From Heliobacteriaceae bacterium (lineage in GTDB: Bacteria > Cyanobacteriota > Vampirovibrionia > Gastranaerophilales > Gastranaerophilaceae): a stretch of DNA of 6,089 nt. Where the stretch lies: positions 1 through 6,089 of the forward strand of contig JAIRZW010000113.1 of NCBI GenBank assembly GCA_031267015.1, written 5' to 3'. Below, in pieces: positions 1 to 4,329 of the stretch (position 1 is the stretch's first letter; each line of letters begins with the position of its first letter). The notes under the pieces were generated by a model that worked only from the letters and a program-made list of their open reading frames with translations, ran no database searches and had not been told where the DNA came from. Position numbers and translations under genes: made by a program.

Positions 1-141
1 GTTGACGGAAACAATGTTATGGTGAAGCTTCGCGGAAACTGCTCGGGCTGCAAAAATTCAACGCTTACCCTAAAGAACTTTGTTGAAACGACTCTGCGTG
101 ATGCGGTTTGCAAGGACATTACCGTGATTGAGGTGATGTGA
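1..141 (+). CDS. nifU: NifU C-terminal (Fe-S scaffold) domain, 3' partial
   Basis: Frame 1 is open from the window edge to TGA at 139-141, giving 46 visible residues. They match the end of the NifU-like C-terminal domain: a VDGNNVMVKLRG strand is followed by the CxxC pair in GNCSGCKNST (visible residues 14 and 17), then a helix with STLTLKNFVE and a short C-terminal strand. In this family the two cysteines hold a transient Fe-S cluster that is passed to apo-proteins. The gene overlaps nifS by one base, so the pair is probably translationally coupled and co-regulated. The N-terminal part is outside the window, so I cannot tell whether this is full-length NifU (IscU-like, 2Fe-2S and C-terminal domains) or a short Nfu protein. 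The nifS partner favours the NifU type. Confidence 0.87.
   Translation, partial: VDGNNVMVKLRGNCSGCKNSTLTLKNFVETTLRDAVCKDITVIEVM
130..137 (+). promoter_or_regulatory. Shine-Dalgarno for nifS, inside the end of nifU
   Basis: GAGGTGAT is an eight-base match to the anti-SD of 16S rRNA. It sits 3-4 bases before ATG 141 but touches the in-frame GTG at 138. The spacing therefore favours ATG 141 as the nifS start, with stop and start fused as TGATG. Confidence 0.6.
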
Positions 142-1340
142 TGAGCAAAAAATTAATATATCTGGACAACAATGCAACCACAAAAACTGATGAAAAAGTC
201 GTTGAGGCAATGCTTCCGTACTTTTCAGCCGAATATGCAAACCCGTCAAGCATGTATGATTTTGCCAAAAAACCCGCAAATGCAATAGGTGACGCACGAG
301 GCAAGGTTAAAGACCTCTTAAACGCCGGAAACGAACGCGAAATAATCTTTACGGGCTGCGGCTCGGAAAGCGCAAACATGGCTATTCGCGGCGTCTTAAA
401 CATGGACAAAAATAAACGCCGCATTATCACCACAAAGGTTGAACACCCTTGCGTTTTGAATCTTTATCAGGCGCTTGAAAAAGAAGGCTATATCGTAGAC
501 TACATCGGCGTAAACGCAAAAGGCGAACTTGACCTTGCGCAATTAAAAGAAGCTGTAAACTTTGACACTGCCTTGGTTTCTGTCATGTATGCCAACAACG
601 AAACCGGCGTAATCTTTCCTATACAGGAGATTTCGGAAATTATCAAGTCAAAAAACAAAGAAACAAAGCTTTTTGTGGATGCTGTGCAGGCTGCGGGCAA
701 GATTGGGATTGATGTTCAGACGCTTGGCGCGGATTTGGTTGCGATTGCAGGGCATAAATTCCACGCGCCAAAAGGAATCGGAGTTTTATACGTTAATCCG
801 CGAACCTTAATAACCCCGTTAATCGTTGGCGGCCACCAGGAACGCGGGCTGCGCGCCGGAACTGAAAACGTACCTTACATTGTGGGAATCGGCAAAGCCG
901 CAGAGCTTGCGATTGACGGTCTGCAATACGAAGCGACCGAAGTTAGGCGGTTGCGCGACAAATTGGAAACAAACATCCTGAAAACCGTTTTCAATTCCCG
1001 CCTGAACACCGGAATTACGAACAGGGTTCCAAACACCACCAACATTGGATTTGAATACATTGAGGGCGAATTAATCCTGCTTCATTTAAGCGATTTAGGC
1101 ATTTGCGCAAGCTCGGGAAGCGCGTGCACATCGGGTTCGCTTGAGCCGAGCCACGTTCTGCGCGCAATGAACGTGCCGTTTACCTCTATTCACGGAAGCA
1201 TACGTTTCAGCCTCAGCAAATACACGACCGAAGCTGAAATTGACTACGTTATCAAGAGCCTTCCGGGAATAATCGATAAGCTAACCAATATTTCGCCTTA
1301 TCAGGATGAGCTGGAAGCATTAAAAAAATTAAAAACATAA
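141..1340 (+). CDS. nifS: Cysteine desulfurase, NifS type (class I)
   Basis: A 399-residue PLP enzyme, normal length for the family. It takes sulfur from L-cysteine, leaving alanine, and hands the persulfide to the NifU scaffold. Visible landmarks are the N-terminal YLDNNATT, EHP with the PLP-stacking His102, the NNETG loop at 152-156, VDAVQ at 179-183, the Schiff-base lysine in AGHKFH (Lys206), the LRAGTEN loop at 238-243, and the active-site loop CASSGSACTSGS with the catalytic cysteine at 329. The long SSGSACTS loop marks class I (NifS/IscS) rather than SufS. I chose ATG 141 over an in-frame GTG at 138 because of SD spacing. No nitrogenase gene is in view. NIF-type NifU/NifS also serve as the general Fe-S system in several non-diazotrophs, so the name alone does not imply nitrogen fixation. 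Confidence 0.95.
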   Translation: MSKKLIYLDNNATTKTDEKVVEAMLPYFSAEYANPSSMYDFAKKPANAIGDARGKVKDLLNAGNEREIIFTGCGSESANMAIRGVLNMDKNKRRIITTKVEHPCVLNLYQALEKEGYIVDYIGVNAKGELDLAQLKEAVNFDTALVSVMYANNETGVIFPIQEISEIIKSKNKETKLFVDAVQAAGKIGIDVQTLGADLVAIAGHKFHAPKGIGVLYVNPRTLITPLIVGGHQERGLRAGTENVPYIVGIGKAAELAIDGLQYEATEVRRLRDKLETNILKTVFNSRLNTGITNRVPNTTNIGFEYIEGELILLHLSDLGICASSGSACTSGSLEPSHVLRAMNVPFTSIHGSIRFSLSKYTTEAEIDYVIKSLPGIIDKLTNISPYQDELEALKKLKT

Positions 1341-1401
1341 TACTTTATGCGTACGAATTTCCTCTGATGATTTCCGGGCCGCGTAATTTTATCATGGCTG
1401 T

Positions 1402-2427
1402 ATGATGAAAAAACGAATGAGTCAAATCCAAATGTTCACATTTGGATTTGCGAGTGAGAGTTTCAGAAGGCGAATCCTTCAGAATATAATATTAATCATG
1501 GGCATCATTTTTCTTGCGGCAAGTCCGGGATTCTGCGCACCACCAGCGCAGCTTCAGGCTATTGATAAAATTGAAACTGCCATGTTCGGCTTTACTTACG
1601 GCGACGAAACCGAAGAATTGCGGCTTGACAGGATTGAGGAGAGTGTTTACGGCAAAAAGAATACAGGCAATATAACCCAGCGGTTTACGAAGCTTAAAAA
1701 CGACCTTTCCGCAGACCTCTTGGGCAAAGAGATTGCGCCTAAAGAAGATACTTTTTCAGACGACTCAGACAAAATTAAAGAGCCGACAGTTGCCGGAAAC
1801 CCGACCGGTGCCGCAGCCGGCGCGCCCGGGGTAGATTACCCGGCAATTAACGAGCTCGAAAAGCTTGTGTTTAATCAGGAATTTAAGTCAACGGACTTAA
1901 ATTCGCGGCTTGCAAAGCTTGAGGAGAAGACTTTTAAAAAGACTTATGCAAACGATGATTTCAGCACGCGTGCTGACAGACTGCGTGCACAGTTAAAGCC
2001 GCGTTCGCTTATGGATAACGCTATTGCGCAGTCTTCAAACGATTTTTATGACGGCGACGCGGTAGAGCTTGACAAAAACTACAATTTGCAATCCTATGAC
2101 CCGGACAGATTTGATTATGACAGCTACAACTCGCGCAATAATGCGCGTTTTGAGCCGAAGTTTAATCTTGCCACGGCGGAAAAGTCCATGTTTAAGCGTT
2201 CATATCAGGACGACAGCATGGAAAGCCGGCTTGCGCGGGTTGAGAGCAGCATGTTCGGAACAACTTTTGATAACGACTCACAGCACGAGCGGCTGAACAG
2301 AATTGCAAGCGCTCACAGCGCGCAAAAGACAGCAAAGAAATACGACAATAACCGTTTGCAGCAAAAGCTTGCGACCGGAATGCAAATCGGGATGTTTATT
2401 CTGATGCTTCTTGCATGCGTGCTTTAA
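1402..2427 (+). CDS. Exported repeat protein of unknown function, three paired E-x3-F-x3-Y repeats
   Basis: I cannot name a family. The 341-residue product has a basic stretch (RRR, 22-24), then a hydrophobic segment (~28-42) ending SPGFCAPPA, which looks like a signal peptide or membrane anchor. A second hydrophobic segment closes the protein (~325-341, MQIGMFILMLLACVL). Between them are three repeat blocks (55-98, 150-194, 257-301), separated by Gly/Ala/Pro-rich (131-144) and Asp/Tyr/Asn-rich (211-250) linkers. Each block is two half-units with Glu to Glu spaced exactly 21 residues, pattern E-x3-[FY]-x3-[FY]-x7-R-[LA]. This suggests a helical scaffold or binding protein in the envelope. Similar repeats seem familiar from Melainabacteria-like genomes, but that is memory and not a search. 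The start is uncertain: no SD precedes ATG 1402, 1405, 1417, 1432 or 1498, and a strong hairpin lies at 1423-1450. It follows nifS by 61 bases and could be cotranscribed or separate. Confidence 0.75.
   Translation: MMKKRMSQIQMFTFGFASESFRRRILQNIILIMGIIFLAASPGFCAPPAQLQAIDKIETAMFGFTYGDETEELRLDRIEESVYGKKNTGNITQRFTKLKNDLSADLLGKEIAPKEDTFSDDSDKIKEPTVAGNPTGAAAGAPGVDYPAINELEKLVFNQEFKSTDLNSRLAKLEEKTFKKTYANDDFSTRADRLRAQLKPRSLMDNAIAQSSNDFYDGDAVELDKNYNLQSYDPDRFDYDSYNSRNNARFEPKFNLATAEKSMFKRSYQDDSMESRLARVESSMFGTTFDNDSQHERLNRIASAHSAQKTAKKYDNNRLQQKLATGMQIGMFILMLLACVL
1423..1450 (+). repeat. Perfect 12-bp inverted repeat near the 5' end of the repeat-protein gene
   Basis: CAAATCCAAATG (1423-1434) and CATTTGGATTTG (1439-1450) are exact reverse complements around a four-base TTCA loop. 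There is no T-run after it, so it is not a standard terminator. It lies in codons 8-17 if translation starts at 1402, or in the 5' leader if translation starts at 1498. It could control translation, attenuate read-through from nifS, or bind a protein. Confidence 0.75.
1564..2304 (+). repeat. Coding repeats: three two-part units in the exported protein
   Basis: Blocks lie at 1564-1695, 1849-1983 and 2170-2304. Within each, two half-units align with the first Glu at residues 58/79, 153/174 and 260/281. Five of the six half-units keep aromatic residues at +4 and +8 and Arg at +16. The second (79-98) has Asn87 at +8 and its Arg one position early. DNA identity between blocks looks low by eye, which points to old duplications conserved at the protein level. 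Confidence 0.7.
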
Positions 2428-2428
2428 G

Positions 2429-2514
2429 GGGCTTCGTATATACTCACACGGCACACGCGCTCACTCCCTGCTCGCTTGCTATCGTGCCGTATGAGTATAT
2501 ACGAAGCCCTTTTT
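2429..2514 (+). terminator. Very long terminator-like hairpin after the repeat-protein gene
   Basis: The arms 2429-2454 and 2484-2509 pair over 26 positions with one mismatch (C2447 against A2491), around a 29-base pyrimidine-rich loop. A TTTTT run follows at 2510-2514, and the structure begins one base after the TAA stop of the upstream gene. The T-run on the plus strand only supports termination of rightward transcription. On the minus-strand RNA the single mismatch would be a G-U wobble. The arm length is far beyond a normal intrinsic terminator, so it may also be a dispersed palindromic element co-opted as terminator. Confidence 0.75.
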
Positions 2515-2520
2515 CAGAGT

Positions 2521-2548
2521 TTGTAACATAATGTAAAGTTTATATACT
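2521..2548 (+). promoter_or_regulatory. Candidate sigma70-type promoter for the 67-aa gene
   Basis: TTGTAA (2521-2526, -35-like) and TATACT (2543-2548, -10-like) are 16 bases apart. Transcription would start near 2555, giving a leader of ~57 bases. It lies just past the upstream terminator, where a new unit would need a promoter. The region is AT-rich, so chance matches are possible. Confidence 0.4.
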
Positions 2549-2579
2549 CAAAAAAGGCAATTTCTTCCCCGCAAAATTT

Positions 2580-2595
2580 TTTATATTAATATAAA
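2580..2595 (+). promoter_or_regulatory. Perfect 16-bp AT-only palindrome before the SD; possible operator
   Basis: TTTATATTAATATAAA is a perfect palindrome directly adjoining the SD of the next gene (2596-2605). A second, 8-bp palindrome AAAATTTT (2573-2580) abuts it. It could be a repressor site or a weak stem hiding the SD. It also holds -10-like TATATT with no good -35. Confidence 0.4.
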
Positions 2596-2611
2596 GGAAA
2601 GAGGACGAAGA

Positions 2612-2815
2612 ATGAACGAACAAGAATTAAATACCATGATGTCAGTTGTTTCAGACCCGATTGATAACGTATACCGCATCAATTCCAGACAGGATTTGGA
2701 AGAAATACAGCGTATGGTACGTATTTTTAATATTTCAAAAGAACAAGACAACAAGCACGCAATGCTTTCGGTGAAGAACCTCGCCACGTTCAGGCTTGTT
2801 CTGAGTAATAATTAA
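2612..2815 (+). CDS. Small soluble protein of unknown function (67 aa)
   Basis: I do not recognise this protein. The ATG is preceded by AGGAAAGAGGA (2595-2605), a good SD with six bases of spacing, and the TAA is followed three bases later by a strong terminator, so it looks like a real single-gene unit. The product has no membrane segment, no signal peptide and no cysteine. Acidic and basic residues are nearly balanced (about 9 to 8). The sequence suggests a short N-terminal helix (NEQELNTMMSVV), a Pro-containing turn, then an amphipathic helix around residues 24-38 (RQDLEEIQRMVRIFN) and another near 50-64. A small regulator or adaptor is possible, but nothing in the sequence proves it. The minus-strand frame across the same bases (2581-2787) lacks comparable signals. 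Confidence 0.72.
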   Translation: MNEQELNTMMSVVSDPIDNVYRINSRQDLEEIQRMVRIFNISKEQDNKHAMLSVKNLATFRLVLSNN

Positions 2816-2818
2816 CAT

Positions 2819-2842
2819 AAAGCGCCGATGAGGCGCTTTTTT
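2819..2842 (+). terminator. Intrinsic terminator between convergent genes
   Basis: AAAGCGCC (2819-2826) pairs with GGCGCTTT (2832-2839) around a GATGA loop, and six T follow from 2837. It ends the 67-aa gene. The pilin gene converges, with its stop codon at 2844-2846. In the minus-strand direction the same stem is followed only by TTTATG, so it may act there more weakly as a bidirectional terminator. Confidence 0.88.
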
Positions 2843-2843
2843 G

Positions 2844-3452
2844 TTACCAAGGATAATCATCCTTGATTTGCCAGTCGTCCAATTCTATTAAACGTGTACA
2901 ATAATGTCTTTTTTTATCCGAATCAGGATTTTTGCACAAGTATAATAACTCTTCTCTGGATAAATCATCAAAGCATCCACTGGTTCTAAATCTTCCGTCA
3001 GGGCATATTGAGAATAAAAAAGTATCCTTGCCATTAAAAGATTCAGGCTCACAGTTTTTGTATTCCAGACAATAAAAAAACCAGATATTTGTGTTGATAA
3101 GATTACGGTAAGTAACAAAGCCGGAGCCATCATTAAAAGCTGTTTGTACATAATTGTGGCCCAGTGTAATTATTGTGGTTTCAAGAGTTTGAATATATGG
3201 ACTTAAATATTCTTTATACCAATCCGGAAAATTGGCGTTTGTTACATCCGGTAACCAAGCTTCAAGGTCGCCGTTATCAACAGAAGACAGTTTCATGGCT
3301 TGATTTATAACAGAGTAGAATTTTTTAAGCTTTGTAACCTTAATTTGCTTTTGATAATTTGCTATCAATGCGGGCATGGTGAGTGCCGCTACTACCCCGA
3401 TAATGCCGAGTGTGATTAGAACCTCAGCCAATGTAAAACCATTCTTTCTCAT
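2844..3452 (-). CDS. Type IV pilin-like / pseudopilin protein with six cysteines
   Basis: A 202-residue protein with a class III signal: the short leader MRKNG is followed by FTLAEVLITLGIIGVV. Prepilin peptidase should cut between Gly5 and Phe6 and methylate the new N-terminus, and Glu10 is the conserved Glu5 of the mature protein. A single hydrophobic helix (6-31) anchors it and lets it pack into a pilus or pseudopilus. The globular domain carries Cys128, 134, 150, 160, 173 and 185, enough for three disulfides, and an ICPDGRF segment (149-155). The SD AGGAG (3459-3463) is six bases from the ATG. No pilus assembly genes are nearby, so it is probably one of several scattered pilin-like genes, perhaps a minor pilin, DNA-uptake or surface subunit. 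By eye it is more AT-rich (some 60-base lines ~28-35% GC) than nifS or pgpH. Confidence 0.88.
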   Translation of the reverse strand: MRKNGFTLAEVLITLGIIGVVAALTMPALIANYQKQIKVTKLKKFYSVINQAMKLSSVDNGDLEAWLPDVTNANFPDWYKEYLSPYIQTLETTIITLGHNYVQTAFNDGSGFVTYRNLINTNIWFFYCLEYKNCEPESFNGKDTFLFSICPDGRFRTSGCFDDLSREELLYLCKNPDSDKKRHYCTRLIELDDWQIKDDYPW

Positions 3453-3467
3453 ACATTTCTCCTATCT

Positions 3468-3482
3468 GTTACGATATGTAAC
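3468..3482 (-). promoter_or_regulatory. Inverted repeat at the predicted transcription start of the pilin gene
   Basis: Read on the minus strand this is GTTAC-ATATC-GTAAC, two perfect 5-bp arms around five bases. It lies just downstream of the predicted start (~3484) and four bases before the SD region. This is a common place for a repressor operator or a small leader hairpin. No T-run follows it, so termination is unlikely. Confidence 0.35.
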
Positions 3483-3490
3483 CACTAGTT

Positions 3491-3519
3491 ATTGTATAAG
3501 AAATGTTAGAATAAGTCAA
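3491..3519 (-). promoter_or_regulatory. Strong sigma70-type promoter for the pilin-like gene
   Basis: On the minus strand, TTGACT (3519-3514) and TACAAT (3496-3491) are each five of six matches to consensus, with the ideal 17-base spacing. The predicted start is near 3484, giving a leader of about 30 bases to ATG 3452. The -35 box lies inside the last codons of dgkA (stop at 3506-3508), so the pilin can be transcribed independently of the pgpH-ybeY-dgkA operon. Confidence 0.75.
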
Positions 3520-3880
3520 GTATTGCCGAGCCGAAAAGCAAAATGCCGATTATGATTGCGATTGTTGTTGCGGCCAAAACTGCTCCGGCCGAAATGTCTT
3601 TTGCCATGCCAACCATTTTGGAGTATTTGTTCTTGAACACCGCGTCCAGTGCAAATTCTATTGCGGAATTCACCATTTCCGTTATTATTACCATTGCTAT
3701 TGTCAAAAGCACAACGCAAATCTTTACCGCACCAAAGTCCAGAAGTACAGCCAGCAAGAGCGCCAAAACCGCCGCGCCAAAATGGATTTTTATGCAGTCT
3801 TCTGCCCGCAAGGCCAGACTCAAGCCTTTTCGTGCGTTTTTAAACGTATTACCGAATCCCTGACATTTGAATTTGCTCAT
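3506..3880 (-). CDS. dgkA: Diacylglycerol kinase / undecaprenol kinase (DgkA family)
   Basis: A 124-residue integral membrane kinase of normal length. The family phosphorylates diacylglycerol (proteobacterial type) or undecaprenol (Gram-positive type) with ATP, recycling lipid carriers for envelope synthesis. Visible family landmarks are RAEDCIKIH (25-33), three hydrophobic segments (~34-50, ~51-67, ~97-118), the signature EMVNSAIEFALD with Glu68, Asn71, Glu75 and Asp79, and AKDISAGAV with Lys94-Asp95. Its linkage to ybeY is typical of the undecaprenol-kinase type, but substrate cannot be settled by eye. The ATG overlaps the ybeY stop as ATGA. A perfect SD, AGGAGG at 3893-3888 with seven bases of spacing, lies inside the end of ybeY. 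No terminator is visible after it, so some read-through into the pilin gene is possible. Confidence 0.93.
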   Translation of the reverse strand: MSKFKCQGFGNTFKNARKGLSLALRAEDCIKIHFGAAVLALLLAVLLDFGAVKICVVLLTIAMVIITEMVNSAIEFALDAVFKNKYSKMVGMAKDISAGAVLAATTIAIIIGILLFGSAILDLF

Positions 3881-4329
3881 TTCAAAGCCTCCTTTTGGAG
3901 CTCCACAACAAAATTATAATCTGCTTCTGTTTGGTGGTCAAACCCCAGCAGATGTAAGATTCCATGGCTAATCAAAAATGCCAGCCCGTCTTCGCCGCCC
4001 TCAACCTTATCCGGCGCGATTATTATTTCGCCAAGGTTAATCTCACCGTCAAAGATAAACTTTTCATCGGAGTCTGCGAAAATTGCAAATGTGATTATGT
4101 CCGCAGGATAGTCTTTTGAACGGTATTCTCTATTGATTTGATGTGTCTTTGCGCTGTCGCAGTAAAGAATATCAAAAGAAATTGTGTCAAACTCAAGGCC
4201 TGCAAGGCATGATTTTTCGCGCACAGTCAAAAGGTAATATTTCAGGACTTTTTTGGCGATGTTAATGAACTTGCGCTCGTTTAAACCCTCACCCCTGCCC
4301 TCTATATGACTAAAAATATTAAGTTTCAC
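3877..4329 (-). CDS. ybeY: YbeY endoribonuclease (rRNA maturation factor)
   Basis: A 150-residue zinc-dependent metalloprotein of normal size that takes part in 16S rRNA 3'-end maturation and ribosome quality control. The diagnostic metal motif HGILHLLGFDH is present with His122, His126 and His132. Before it come NREYRSKDYPADIITFAIF (66-84; many homologues have Thr where PAD has Ala) and GEINLGEIIIAPD (94-106). The start is GTG at 4329-4327, with SD GAGGA (4339-4335) five bases away, which fits the family length and overlaps the pgpH stop by 11 bases. A longer reading from 4506 would add 59 residues that are only pgpH read in another frame. Residues 8-15 (HIEGRGEG) look inserted between MKLNIFS and LNERKFINIAKKV and are encoded by repeat-like DNA. 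The downstream neighbour dgkA overlaps by four bases. Confidence 0.92.
   Translation of the reverse strand: MKLNIFSHIEGRGEGLNERKFINIAKKVLKYYLLTVREKSCLAGLEFDTISFDILYCDSAKTHQINREYRSKDYPADIITFAIFADSDEKFIFDGEINLGEIIIAPDKVEGGEDGLAFLISHGILHLLGFDHQTEADYNFVVELQKEALK
4285..4303 (-). repeat. Repeat-like segment encoding the GRGEG insert of YbeY
   Basis: On the minus strand the DNA reads AGAGGGCAGGGGTGAGGGT. This resembles a G-rich string (GGGAGAGGG-x-GGGGTGAGGG-like) that I recall from dispersed repeats in many bacterial genomes. It is purine-biased, in-frame and unlike the surrounding sequence. Resemblance is from memory, and no second copy is in this window. Confidence 0.35.

Noticed and set aside
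138..140. GTG as the start of nifS
   Set aside because: It almost touches the GAGGTGAT SD. ATG 141 has better spacing and forms a usual TGATG overlap.
119..433. 104-codon minus-strand frame opposite nifS
   Set aside because: It is antisense to a highly conserved enzyme, and its peptide shows no recognisable motif or ribosome site.
1390..1406. Promoter -10 candidates TATCAT (1390-1395) and TATGAT (1401-1406) before the repeat-protein gene
   Set aside because: Neither has a convincing -35 box at 16-18 bases, and the second overlaps the first candidate start codon. Not strong enough to annotate.
2581..2787. 68-codon minus-strand frame opposite the 67-aa gene
   Set aside because: The plus-strand gene has a strong SD and a terminator directly after its stop. 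The minus frame ends inside the palindrome and has no such signals.
3543..3863. 106-codon plus-strand frame opposite dgkA
   Set aside because: It is the antisense shadow of a clearly recognised membrane kinase and has no SD or family features.
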